Under the pieces are notes generated by a model that saw nothing but the letters and a program-made list of their open reading frames with translations, did not search any database and was not told where the DNA came from. Below, piece after piece: positions 10,966 through 22,220 of a stretch of 64,000 bases of DNA (position 1 is its first letter; each line of letters starts with the position of its first letter). Made by a program: the position numbers and the translations under genes. The DNA lies in NCBI GenBank assembly GCA_021432605.1, contig MU271150.1, positions 372,001 through 436,000 of the forward strand. The letters are read 5' to 3'. This DNA comes from Coniochaeta sp. PMI_546. Taxonomy: Eukaryota > Ascomycota > Sordariomycetes > Coniochaetales > Coniochaetaceae.

Positions 10966-12111
10966 ATGGCGGGCAGTTCTGCATCAGTGTCGCGAGCACT
11001 CGCTCGGGGACTTGTCGTGGACGTCCACACGCATCTCTATCCGGAAGCCTATCTCGAGCTTCTGAAGTCGAGGGCGGAGATACCGTACATTCGCCGTTTC
11101 CCTCCATCCAACCAGCTCTGCTTGTGTAACAGGCCTCCTCAGAATAGCAATGCTTCCAGCAATGGCACCACTTCAAAAACACCACCAGGCCGAATACTGC
11201 ACCCCCACTATTATGACATCTCTGAGAAGATCGCCTTCATGGATCATCACAAGATAGATATCTCGGTAATTTCACTCGGAAATCCGTGGCTAGACTTCTT
11301 GCCGTCGGATACCGCCGGTGCAGTAGCCAAGGATATCAACAACGCGACGAACGACATCTGCAATCAGCATCCAGGGCGTCTATTCTTCTTCGGAGCCCTT
11401 CCTCTGAGCGCCCCGGAAGACGTCATCCTGACCGAAATCACCCGGCTGAAGACAACAAGCCAGGCACGGGGAATCGTCATGGGCACCGGCGGCCTCGGCG
11501 AAGGTCTCGACGACCCGAAGTTGGTGCCCATTTTCAAGGCGCTGGCCGAGTCGGCCATGCCCATCTTCTTGCATCCAAATTACGGACTCCCAGGCCCCGT
11601 ATGGGGCAGCCGCGGCTCCGACTACGGGCAGGTGCTGCCTTTGTCACTCGGGTTTCCGATGGAGACGACTATTGCAGTGACAAGGCTGTTCCTGTCGGGC
11701 GTGTTCGACGCGGTTCCGGACCTGCAGATCATCGTGGCTCATAGTGGCGGATGTCTGCCGTTTCTGGCCGGGCGTGTCGAGGCGTGCATCGAGCACGACA
11801 GGAAGTGGGAGGCCGACGGGAAGCTGTCACCGGACAGGAAGACGCTTTGGGACGCACTGCGGCAGAATATCTACCTGGACGGTGTCATTTTCGACAAGGT
11901 CGGTCTCAGGACAGCAATTGAGGCTGCTGGAGTGGATCGCGTTATGTTCGGGACTGACCATCCTTTTTTCGCGCCGCTTGATGGAGGAATGACGTTCCCG
12001 GCCATGACTGTCAACCGAGATGCTGTAAAGGGGATATTTCCCGGCGATGATGATGAGGGCTATGATCTGGTCATGGGCGGCAACGCCGTTAGGGTGTTGA
12101 ATCTTGTATGA
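10966..12111 (+). CDS. amidohydrolase-2 family decarboxylase (ACMSD / PatG type)
   Basis: Single exon, 381 aa; the start is the ATG at 10966. The metal-binding HxH is in VDVHTHLYPE (His21, His23). Further ligands fit His203 (FLHPNYG), His259 (VAHSGG) and Asp331 (FGTDHPFF). This constellation and the FPMETTIAVTRLFLSG helix are typical of the family with 2-amino-3-carboxymuconate semialdehyde decarboxylase, 6-methylsalicylate decarboxylase and resorcylate-type decarboxylases. These remove CO2 non-oxidatively from aromatic or muconic acids using Zn or Mn. It is paired divergently with a salicylate-hydroxylase-like gene and near a transporter and regulator, so a step in aromatic carboxylic-acid breakdown is the best guess. 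Which substrate cannot be told. Confidence 0.92.
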   Translation: MAGSSASVSRALARGLVVDVHTHLYPEAYLELLKSRAEIPYIRRFPPSNQLCLCNRPPQNSNASSNGTTSKTPPGRILHPHYYDISEKIAFMDHHKIDISVISLGNPWLDFLPSDTAGAVAKDINNATNDICNQHPGRLFFFGALPLSAPEDVILTEITRLKTTSQARGIVMGTGGLGEGLDDPKLVPIFKALAESAMPIFLHPNYGLPGPVWGSRGSDYGQVLPLSLGFPMETTIAVTRLFLSGVFDAVPDLQIIVAHSGGCLPFLAGRVEACIEHDRKWEADGKLSPDRKTLWDALRQNIYLDGVIFDKVGLRTAIEAAGVDRVMFGTDHPFFAPLDGGMTFPAMTVNRDAVKGIFPGDDDEGYDLVMGGNAVRVLNLV

Positions 12112-13300
12112 GAAGCGTGCTTGTATATCAGTATCAAGAGCGAGACTTGATTAAGCCCCAAGCATGTGTTATACAATCGTATTCAAGTCAGCGAACGCTC
12201 CTGCAACAGAGTCGCCATCTCCATGGATCCATTGATGCCTGATGGTTGGGATGCACACATGATGTCCTTCGCAGTGAATGTTGATCAAGGCACTATCACT
12301 GTTATGCGGCGATACGACGGGGTTGGATTGGGTCTTTAGTGCTGTGAGGCTCGTCGAGAACTCCCCTCAAGAACCTTCACCGAAGGGAGGATTGCTCGCT
12401 TGGCCTGTGTCGTTGGTGCGACTTCTATGCTTGGCAACATTCGCATTCGCAAGGAGACGCCAGACGTGCCGAGATAGGCATCCACCTTCCCCCTCTCGAT
12501 TCCCCAGAGCGCCGTCGGCAGGTACAGGAACGCCTTTTTATCAACGACATTCGTTGAACATATGCCCCTGGGCATATTTAAGTGTTAGACTAGTGGGACT
12601 TACACGCTTGCCGATAACCGTAGGAGGTGATTCGCTTGATCACAACATACTTTACATCCAAGATCTGTCAAAGGCAGCTCCAGTGCTTAGCTCAGTTCAT
12701 GACATCCACGCCAAGAATTGGCTACAAGACGAGCCCAATTTTGCCATAGACTGTTTTGGTGATCTGCTAGTGAACCACGGCACTATTTTACTTGAACTTG
12801 GCCTCACAATGGAAGCTCGTGGAGCCGTGTGTGCACTGGCCGCCTTCGAAACATCATAAAATGCTTGCCTGTCTCTTCCATCGAGTACTCGGCCTTCCAG
12901 GCTTCTAAATACCTCGTATTTTCTCCTCTCACCTTTCTTCTGCACTGCTGTTGCCGAAAAACAAGACCCTGACGTGACCGTACTAACCAACAAACCTCGA
13001 AAGGAGTCGTACTCACCAGACAGCCACGTATATCCCCACAGCTTTTGTTTTGTTTGTTTTTTATTTCTATCACCTTACGCCCTTTTTCAGAGGGGCAGAT
13101 CATGTTAAGAAAATTTGCGAGGTCAATCACTGTGTGCCGACATGGTGAGGACCAACAGTGTATCCTTTCTGATACCTTGTCAGCTCTCCCACTTTCTTCA
13201 TCCCTTTGCTCAACCCAAACTTCTCTCTATCCGTTGTTCTCCTCGATTAAAAGCCCAACTTCTTCTCTCCGCTACCGCTCGTCTGTCGTTACTTCAAATT
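12112..13300. other. gene-poor region with possible coding remnants
   Basis: A 193-codon frame at 12278-12859 (+) and overlapping frames on the minus strand (12336-12575, 12697-12993) have no recognised domain or consistent start. I regard them as chance or decayed sequence. Confidence 0.4.
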
Positions 13301-13345
13301 ATTCCCTGCGCTCTGTCAACTTAATATTGGTTCCAACTCAACTCA

Positions 13346-16300
13346 TGGCCATCACAAGTCTGAAGCTTCTCAGCCGCCAAATACCCATCTCACATCTGAG
13401 GTAAGCTGCCTTCGGCGCATCTTTACTTTTTCCACTAGACCAGCTATCCAACAACATCTCGCTGCCAAGTTGGAGCTGTGGAAACACAGTCACAGTAAGC
13501 CTCCTGCATGCCGCTTCTCAAACGGGGACTTGAGTCACTATCTCATGATCCTTCTAGCTGGAAGCGAAGATCAACCATACTGTCCTCATGGAGGTACGCC
13601 CTAATCAAAACGCTGCTTGGCCAGTCACAATGCCTTTGAGTGTTACGCACGGGGATACATCTCATCAGGGCCCGATTCAGCGTCTTATAAGCTATGTTGG
13701 GCTAACTTCAGCTTTCACAGGATCAAACCCGTGTCTCCCACCTGTGCCGGTGATTCACGGAGTCCCCATTACTCTCCTTGTACCGCTTCGATAGTTGAGC
13801 CCTCGGAGATTTTGCTGCAATTGCTAGAGCCCAGGCACAGATCAGTCATCTTGACCAGATGCCCAGGTCCTGTAGCCTCAGGTTAGAAACCTGGGATCAG
13901 ATCACTGCAAAGTGAACGCCACTTGATCAGTCGAGTGGGAAGAACAGTACACATATCTCAGAAGCCATACTCAGTGATCTGACTCAATGGTGAGCCCACT
14001 TAGCTGACGGTGACGGATCCAACGTGTTGCTTGCGGCCTTCACGATAACTGGCTGTGAGTTATTGAAAGGTATCTGTTGGTCTACCAGGCTCTTACTAAC
14101 GATAGAACTTCAGTTTTCGAAAATAATACAACCCAAATCCTTCCTCCTTGTCCCGGGTCGACCAAAGCATCAAGGCTATACTTCTCTTCGACCGTGGTGT
14201 GGCTATGAGATCAGTGTCTCTATCAAGCCACGAGCTCTCGAGGCATGTTATTGGCCACTCTTTCCCTTGGTCGCACCATCGTCCCCTTCCCATAGGCTTC
14301 AATGATGCCACACGCTGCTCCAGATTTGAAGTCGGTGCCGATTGACCGTATCTTTGAACTGAAATTGCGAACATCAATCCGCGTAAGACGAGAGGCATGC
14401 TCAGACTTCTCTCCAAGCATGTCTCTAAGAAACTCAGCGGACATCCTGACAAGACCCTGCGAGTCGTCTGTTTCGATTCTTTCCTTCTCCTAGCGTGTTC
14501 AGTGTCTCAAATTCATGTTTCCCGTCCCGTAGACGGTTTGTCACTAGTACTCTCAATCTTACCTTGGCAGTCACATCCCCAACCCGCAAAACCAACATCG
14601 CATCCCCTCACGCTCTCCTGGACTTGAGAATCATGAGTTTCCTGATCCAACAGACTGAGAGCTGAGAACACAAGGATATCTCTGGCTGCGTCGAGCGGGC
14701 GAAGATCAGATCATCTTGAACCAAGGGCAAGCTTGAATCATCTCACCTAGCCATGTCTGCAAGACAAGGTGAACAATATTGCCGAGCCATATGTGAGATC
14801 TTTATGGTCTTTCTTTCATTACTAATCTGTCTAGATCACCCTATCTACAAGAGTCATACCTCACTTGTACTTCTAGGTATGTCATTCTTGGCTCCTTTCT
14901 CTAATATCATAGCATCCTCTTGCCTTCCATCCCTTCATCCGTCCGTACACAATTTTCGCTCTTCCGGGCTGTTATGTAGCGCAAGCAACAGTTGTCCAAC
15001 GATTTCAGAGCATAGATCTCGGTCATCTCAAGGGAAGAGCGAACAGTAGCATACTGGCCGGCCAAGATGATGATGCTCGAAGCCTCTCGCCGAGTCGTTT
15101 TCTGACCCTTGTGATTTCGTCAGGGTATTCAGTTACTTCTGAAGTATCACAAGAGGGCCGGCACAACCGCTTCACTGGTAGGGTTCTCGGTTGCAATCTG
15201 ACTTCCCCTGGCGTGAGGCGAAGAGTAAACTACTTGTTGGCTATCATAAGACTACTTTGGAGGATGCTCGAAAGAGGCCACCCGGGCATTTCTTCTTCTG
15301 TCAACAAACATTATCTTATATTCACCAGTCCCAGTCACTGCTCCGAGTTACGGTATCCTGCAAGATAAATATTTGTCCATTTCTCAATCCTTTGCTCTAA
15401 TGAATTTCACAACTTTCTCACGTCTTAGTCACGCGGCAGCATTGAGGCATTACATCATCAACTTTGACTGATGCTAACTTTACATGAAAGGCGTCAACCG
15501 GTAAACTTCACCGACCAAGACATACTATCAACCCATGAGAACACGGGTGGTATAACATCTTGTCACGCAGAATCTTGGACAATGTTTGAGACTGCCATAA
15601 TGAGCCTAGAGACCCAGTCACCTCCTGATCCACGTCTGCTCTGTTCGAGATGGATGCATGACCGAGCGAGATACAACTAGCGGCACTCAATCCCACTATT
15701 TCATTTACCGGTTGACAGCAACAAGGTTCAGGTTGCAAGTTCGACGATAAGATGTTCATCATAAGCTTATGGAAATACTTAGGCATCTAAAGAGAACCAG
15801 CTCAGGTTCCACGCAGGTGCTGTCGGGTTGCTAGATGCCCCTGTTGGGTGTTCAATATGACATTAGCTCCTCTCATGAATGTCAGATATTTTTATGGCTC
15901 CAATGCCCACCATGAATTCGTATCCCAGACTAACCTTATGCTGCAGATGAGGTGCCGCTCTCCAACTACCGCCATCAAAAGTTTTGCGCCTCCGACGACC
16001 AATGATCCTCACTGGCCACAGGCATACGACAGTCCATACGACAACCACATATGCTACCAACTATCCTCATTATGAAAAAACGACTCGCAAAGGGCGAACA
16101 AAGCCTATATGCCGTCGTGAACGGATCTCAATTTCGGACTACGCTCCAAAGCGGCCTCCCTTGGCGCTGTATTTACTTTGCCCCTGAATTCTGATTACGT
16201 CAGCAAAGACCTCAGCGGGCTGTTTCCGGCAACATTGTACGCCTGACCAACCCCAGCGTCAGGCGAGGAGGAGACTTCAAAGCAGCGGTCCCGTTATCGT

Positions 16301-17060
16301 AAGGAATTGACATCTTACGACGCAAACCCAATGGAGTGGCTGACGGACGGATCAAGCCCCCCTCACCTCCATCATCGCGCACTACAAGGACATAGAATGC
16401 CCCACTGAAGGGGCGTTAAGAACCATGATAATACGATTCGCAGCACCGAGTACGGGTACATGAATGGAAGCTACCCTTCTCAAGTCAATTGTTGTATGAG
16501 CTGTAAACCTGTTCGTGGTTAAGGTAATCTACTTCACTGTAATTATGCGGTGTCCAATGGGCATCGTTACAATGAGACGTTGGGGTCGGTGTACAGTACC
16601 TTGACCTACTCGGCTGGATTTGAGATGCAACTATGGAACCCAGACGGCACCTTTGCTGATAATGAAGGGTGCCAGTCTCTCTCCGATCGTCCGTTCAACA
16701 TACCGAAAACGACCTGCCCTGATATTATGATTGAGATTCAACGGCCACATTCAAGTCGGACATCAAAGGGGTCTTCTTCAATGTGACACTTCCAGACATA
16801 ATTGCGAGAGTAGGAGGTGGCTCGTGTGGTCTGTGTGACTGTGACCGATGACACTGTGTTGGATGTTTGCGGGGTTTGCGGCAATCAGCTGATGTGTCCG
16901 CTATGCATGGGTTCTTCATACGCAGACGAAAGCCTCTGGCAGGATATTACTGAAATCGACAGCGACTAGGATAAGGATTCCGCAAAGGCCAACGCGAGAT
17001 TCAATAGTTGGTTCCTAGCGCGGCTGGACGAATTGGAATACCTCGACAATTAGAGGTACA
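13346..17060 (+). pseudogene. probable decayed multi-exon gene(s), family unknown
   Basis: Several intron-like segments with complete signals lie on the plus strand without any long open frame. Examples are a GTAAGC donor at about 13401, a GTGAGT...TTACTAAC...TAG unit at 14055-14105, and GTGAGA...TTACTAATC...CTAG at about 14789-14836. Spliced by eye, the first pieces give a short readable start (MAITSLKLLSRQIP). At 16530-16740 a Cys-containing stretch reads YNETLGSVYSTLTYSAGFE and KTTCPDIMIEI, followed in another frame by VFFNVTLPDIIARVGG. This looks like a once-coding region that has accumulated many interruptions. Alternatively these are leader introns of a non-coding transcript. Confidence 0.35.
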
Positions 17061-18466
17061 ACTTAGTTATTATAGCACAGCGTCTGAGTGGCTGGCCAAG
17101 TCCTCCTCACTGTTAACATGTACTCGACCTTGATATTACGTTCCATGTTTTATATCAAGGGCTGTGTTGTGTAACTGTCCAGACTGTCCATCCCAAAAGT
17201 GATTCATGAAGCCAAAGAGCGGACTCTGATCACTTGCATCATAAGGAAGCACCTTGGGAGAGGTAGCTGAGTTCGCTCAGCGAGACTACGGTCGCCGGCA
17301 AACAGTTTGTCTGAACTGAAAGAGAAGATGGACAAAGGACAATAAATTCATTATGTCTCAAGGTATACTAGGGATTCTTCGCACATAGTCGCATAGACTT
17401 CTTGAGCTTGCTAAGACAGGGAGAGATCAGAGATATAGGGTTTCGAGGATGGCATGGAATGGGCACGCGGCAGTGTTCCACATTATCAGCCTTGAGGCCG
17501 TTACTACAGAACAACGAAGAAAGATTACAGTTGAACGAAATTACATGGAGAAGAATTCTATAAAGCTTGCCATTCTTGCTGACTGTTTGTGACTGTCGGT
17601 CGGTCCTTTTCGTTCTTCCAGGCTTCATAGGTACCAAGGTCTCGCCGAGAGTCACCTTAACGATTCAATACAAATTAGGAGCGACTAGGACATTTTGTAG
17701 TAACTCTTAGTTATTCGCTAACGAAAACATACAAATCATACGCAAGTAAGTAGGGGAAGATCCGCAGCTTTGCAGTCCGGCTTTTGACCTGTGAGACAGG
17801 ATTCCTAGTCTCTTTGCGAAATCACCTGAAGCATACCATCACTTTGTGGCTGGTTTCTTTGCAATAGTGATTTCGGATAATAAGAACATCGTGGATGAAA
17901 ATGTGAATCAAGAGCTCTCAAAGAGCAAGAAAATCCAGATGTAGAACTTGCTCGAGCAATACTGATTATACTATAGATCCTCAACTCGCGTCCGTGCTAT
18001 AGAGCATTGGAACCTTCGCCAAGTTGGATATGTTCTCTGCGGAATTAAACATATATAATAAGCCAAATACCAAGAGACTATGATGTGAATCCTCTCTTGT
18101 AACGTACTGAAAGAACAGTGTCTGTTCTGTCGTCTTGTTCGCCGTAAAATACGGGGTATCCACGACATGAAACTGACAATAGAAAGCTCAGGTCTGTCGA
18201 ACAAAAACATTGCCAGTCCATCAATAGTTCAAGTCTCGTGAGGTCTCAGACCTTCTCATATTACTATGTTTCTTCTCATATCCATGCCTCCTCGAAGTTG
18301 GCTCTTGATGTAAAGTCTGGCCTCTGGAGCGCAAGAACTCATCTCACGCTCTCCCTTCTCGAGTTGACCTCTTTCCTACAGGCTCGCCGAGTTCCTTACC
18401 AGACCTCATCATTACCGATACTCAAACTTGCAATATCACCTAACTCCTTGAGCACTACAAACCATT
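17061..18466. other. intergenic region, no gene seen
   Basis: AT-rich sequence with short frames only. The last 200 bases (CT-rich, with cctcatcattacc) are the likely leader of the membrane-protein gene at 18467. Confidence 0.5.
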
Positions 18467-19342
18467 ATGGATTACCAGGGATCAGAGAACTTGTCGGTTG
18501 GTGCTGCCGGTGCTGTTCCCGGTGCGACCTACGACCCCTTCAATTTCCGTGTTCTGAAGGCTGTCATCCGTCTCCTCCTCGTCGCATACACCCTGATTGG
18601 CATCACTTACCTTGCCATGATCGCTGTTACATATCAGAGTAACGATGACATGGATATCCGTGCAATCGCGGCCACCTGTTCTCTTGCTGCAAGTCAACCT
18701 TCACTTTGCTCGTCCACGATCCAGCTCTATATAAACAACTGAATATCTAACACATTCTCCCCCCAGTTCTCTTGGTCGTGCGCCACGAACTTCTTCGAGG
18801 TTATCTTCCTGCTGCGCCGTCGAGGCTCCAAGTCTTGGTCGTTAGTGGTCGACGTCGCCAGCATCTGCAGTAGTGCCGTGGCATGTATCTACGTTGCGGT
18901 CATGAGAGCAGCATATCTGCGGAGCCTGCTGGACATGCACGACAATGACAACAAGCATCTGCTCGATGCTTTGCACACTGTATCGGTGATTACCGTCATC
19001 CTTGCGTACGTCATACTATCAATAACATATACGCCCGCATAACGCCGTATTGTATGATATGCTAACGTCGTCCTGGACAGTGTGGTTCATATTCCCACCC
19101 TCGCTCTCACGATCATCTCCTATGATCGAATTCGACGTACCTACGGCGCTCCACCCGACCGAATCCCTGGGCAGCGATTCGGGGACCTTCCGCTGGTTGA
19201 CTACCCGCAGCATGGGCGGCCAGGACGGGGACCTGGCCGTGAGGGTGCTGTAACCCCTGAGCGCCCGATCGTCTTCCCGGACCATAGTCCTGTCGCCGGC
19301 CCTTCCGAACAACCTTCTCGCGGTCTTTCCTCCGCTCCATAG
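18467..19342 (+). CDS. four-helix membrane protein (MARVEL-like layout)
   Basis: Three exons: 18467-18688, 18767-19005, 19081-19342; 240 aa. The first intron begins GCAAGT, a GC-AG intron with an otherwise perfect donor; it has a CTAA branch site and a CCCCCAG acceptor, and frame is kept. Intron 2 is GTACGT...GCTAAC...CAG. Four hydrophobic segments lie near residues 28-52, 75-92, 103-125 and 150-175. Short loops and a hydrophilic Pro/Arg/Gly-rich C-terminal tail (PDRIPGQRFGDLP, GPSEQPSRG) complete the protein. This topology matches fungal MARVEL-domain-like proteins of unknown function. No catalytic motif is visible. The four-helix prediction is by eye. Confidence 0.8.
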
Positions 19343-19904
19343 TGTGCCACCGCTTGTCATTTCTTCGTTTTGCAGTCACGCGCAAAATCGTCCTGTCCTG
19401 TTCTGGTTTTGCGAATTTGGAAGAGACGGATGGGTGATAGATGACAAGACGCACGGAAGATGAGATGGAGAAAACACAAGGGTTTGGAGCAGAATTAGAT
19501 GATGGGTCAAGCGAACGATGACTTGACGATTATTGAATTGTATGTCTGCATGTAACAACGAATGGGTACAGATTCTTTCGGGCACGATCAGGCGGTAGCA
19601 GAAGCCACCAGGAGACGAATAAGCTATGACGAGGAAGATTATCTGCTATGCTGGCATCGGAATGAAGCAGTTAACGGCGCAGGTGCATTACATGAATACC
19701 GAGAGACGTGGTACAACATGAAGAAGACTCAGACTCTTGAGTCTTGGTTGAGGATGCAGTTTTGTGACAATGTCATAGATTGTGTATATCTTAGATTTAG
19801 TTATCTTAAGGAGTGGAATGACATTGACTGGTGGTGTCAATGTCCGGTGCATGAGACGGTCCTTGTCTCGAATGGCCTAAGCTGATAGATCAGCTACCTT
19901 GGGC
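19343..19904. other. intergenic region between convergent genes
   Basis: This holds the 3' flanks of the membrane-protein gene (+) and NMT1 (-). A 107-codon frame at 19562-19885 has no domain and lies where 3' UTRs are expected. Confidence 0.55.
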
Positions 19905-21098
19905 TTAAACACGGCACACTTGCACTTCGAGGCGCTGGAAACCACCCTTGAGTGCGATATCCTTCTGGAGATCGACCATTCTCTTCTGGTCACCCGTCGG
20001 GTCCGACGACTCTCCCTCGAGCGCCCAGTCGAGGAACTCGTTGGTATAGTTCGGCTCGAAACCCGCGCTCAAGACGCCCAGGCGCTTTCCGTACGCGGTA
20101 ACCTTCTCCCAGTCACGCTTGACGTTCTTCAGGTCTTTGGAGAAGTAAGCAAAGCTGCGCTCGAAGATCTTGCGGTTCAGAGGAGTCCCCAAGGCGGGCT
20201 TGAAGTCGACAAACTCCTCCCAGGCTTTCTCCGGCTGCTCGAGGACGAAGTCCGTGGCGCGCTTGACGGCGCGCAGGAAGGCGCGCACCTTGTCCGGGTT
20301 CTCGGCCACGAAACGCTCGTTGCCGATGTACAGGATGGAGCAGAAGCAGCAGCAGCCCAGCTCGGCCAGCTCGTCGATTCGCAGCATCTGTACATCAGTC
20401 TTGGGACGGCCCTGGGATGCGAGCCACTCCTCCAGTTCGACCATCTGGACATTCTCAAGGCCGATGCCGGCGTCAATGGTGCCCTTAATGATAGCCTTAG
20501 ACACGTTCATACCGCAGCGCACAGCGGTGTAATCCGACGGCGACATGCCGTAGTGAGAGGTCAGCTCGTCGATCTGGATCTTGCCGAACTCGCCGACGTA
20601 GCCGATCCGCTTGCCCTTGAGAGTGCGGAAGTCGGGCGTAATGCCCGATGACTTAAGATAGACCACGCCAGTGAAGGGCTCGTCAAGCAGACTGCCCACA
20701 GACAGGACCGGGAAGTTACGGGCTTTGGCCTGAGGAGAGGCAATCAGCAGGGGTTTCCAAGGGGTATCTACACTATAGACCTACCGCAAGAGTGTGGATC
20801 ATGGCCTTGAAACCAAGGTCAACCTTGCCTGTGCCGATGATCTCTGTCACATCCTGAAGAGGTCATTAGCCTCGGAATCTGTCAACAACGACCGTCCGAC
20901 TCACGCTTGGATCGTTCGGTTCGAGCAAGGCAACCTTAATGCCTTCGTCTTTGAAGAAGCCTTTGGCCTGAGCCAGGTACAGCGGAGCGTGGTATGGCAT
21001 GGCTTGCCTGGCCTGCATTAGTCGTGTTTGTCATTGTGCGCTTACTCATTACTCGACACCTACCAGTTCGTCAGGAAGGTGATCTTATCAGTCGACAT
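19905..21098 (-). CDS. nmt1: thiamine pyrimidine (HMP-P) synthase, NMT1/THI5 family
   Basis: Four exons on the minus strand: 21098-21064, 21007-20905, 20853-20785, 20729-19905; 343 aa, the family's usual size. The start [12 protein letters not shown] and [19 protein letters not shown] match the family N-terminus. The hallmark CCCFC motif ([14 protein letters not shown]), the [14 protein letters not shown] and [16 protein letters not shown] segments, and the C-terminal DPTGDQKRM complete the match. The enzyme makes 4-amino-5-hydroxymethyl-2-methylpyrimidine phosphate from PLP carbon and an active-site histidine in an iron-dependent, suicidal reaction. This feeds thiamine synthesis in the cytosol. 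In intron 1 the acceptor giving W-Q-A-M-P-Y-H is 6 bases downstream of a first CAG; the earlier one breaks frame. Expression is controlled by the TPP riboswitch in the leader. Confidence 0.97.
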
Positions 21099-21119
21099 CT
21101 TGACAGATCAAGTCGGAAA

Positions 21120-21424
21120 CTACACATTGTCAGCCGCCAACACCCACGCGTGCCTGGCTTGGCACACTTGGACTGAAGGGTCAAGATGCATGTCCTTTCG
21201 CTGGTATTATCCAGATCAAGTTCTACCGGTATTTCTCAGAACAACAGCCCTCGCTGTGACACCTTCAATCCAGCGTCGCCCAATCGTGTGATGATCGGGT
21301 GCGTGAGAGAGAAGGGGGCCACAGCGAGAGCTGCCGAACACCCGGCTGCATTCTTTTGACAGTTACCTTGATCTGTAGATAGTTTCCTGCGGTAGGCTCC
21401 ATTGCACCTGCTTGGGCATCGTAC
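21120..21424 (-). other. 5'-leader intron of NMT1 with two alternative donors
   Basis: The acceptor is GCTGACAATGTGTAG, ending at 21120. The proximal donor GTAACT starts at 21366 (247 bp intron). A distal donor GTACGA starts at 21424 (305 bp intron). Upstream ATGs at 21419 and 21402 lie between the donors. Using the distal donor removes both. Using the proximal donor keeps both and makes the 21419 uORF run past the NMT1 start in another frame, ending inside exon 1. Donor choice is inferred from the Neurospora precedent. Confidence 0.7.
21188..21263 (-). promoter_or_regulatory. TPP riboswitch aptamer (THI element)
   Basis: On the minus strand all conserved THI-element parts occur in order: GGTGTCACAGCGAGGGCTGT, then CTGAGA (21239-21234), AAATACCGG, AACTTGATCTGG, ATAATACCAGCG and AAAGGACAT. 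The closing P1 stem can pair GTGTC with GACAT. It lies inside a 5'-leader intron of NMT1, as in Neurospora crassa NMT1. There, TPP binding changes which 5' splice site is used, and so whether upstream ORFs remain in the mRNA. The match is by direct reading. Confidence 0.95.
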
Positions 21425-21530
21425 CGAGCTTTGGTGGATTGATGGTGTCGAAAGTAAGTTAAGTAGATGGATGTTGGCGAAATTGAGGGGACGGGAGGAG
21501 CTCGGCTATGTGAACAGAGGGTCATCGCCC

Positions 21531-21538
21531 TTTATAAG
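21531..21538 (-). promoter_or_regulatory. TATA box of NMT1
   Basis: The minus strand reads CCTTATAAAGGG here, about 110 bases upstream of the distal leader donor. Transcription would then start near 21500, upstream of the splice sites and the uORFs at 21419 and 21402. An ATG at 21525 would lie outside the transcript. Confidence 0.55.
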
Positions 21539-21539
21539 G

Positions 21540-22220
21540 TACTGCTCCCCGCGAATGAGCGTTGCAACAACTCCACCACATTCTTAAATTCGCGCATGTG
21601 GATCATGAGCTGCAGTTCTGAACGATGTAGCTTCGTACTGCCGGAAGGAAGGTGTTGGGTGCTCTTGGCACAAATGATCCAGATGCACGGCTGCAACCGA
21701 TGTCGGAAGGTGAGCACAACATTATCGAGGTGAGCGGGAATAGAGATGCAAAGCGTACATGAGAGCGGTTAGTCTCAATCTCTTTATTGCCATGGCCAAC
21801 CATGGGTATAATTATTCACAGGATGGATTCTCGTCGTACGTCTCTACGTCACATCGGGCTCCTCCACCATTACGCTCTGTTGCACGACATATGTCTCCCG
21901 AGCTGCCATTGTGGTAAATGTCCCAATACGTACGCATCCTACCGATCATAGCGCCGCGATTACTATATTGAACATTCGGTCTGGTCGCTTGCATGTTACT
22001 CTTTCCGAGAGCACCACTGAGCGTTGCGCGGCTAAATCACATGCAGAGTAACAGTGACAGTCTCCTCGAAGACATCTCGGTAATACTAGGCAACATTCTG
22101 TTGAGCACGCTGGATTGCATTGACGCTGTGTAAACCTGCTCAACCATACGATCCCGTAGGAATAAGTGCTTATTCCAGCACTGACTGATCCTCCACAGCC
22201 GCTGGCTTCCACCTGAAAGC
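21540..22220. other. intergenic region between divergent NMT1 and NIS1-like genes
   Basis: No open frame with coding support was seen. It contains the upstream promoters of both flanking genes. Confidence 0.55.

Noticed and set aside
12278-12859. 193-codon open frame downstream of the amidohydrolase gene
   Set aside because: No domain, odd composition, no start context, and competing frames lie on the other strand.
19562-19885. 107-codon frame between two convergent genes
   Set aside because: It lies in expected 3' UTR space and shows no domain.
19899-20651. 250-codon plus-strand frame over NMT1
   Set aside because: Antisense shadow; NMT1 on the minus strand has the CCCFC motif and full family match.
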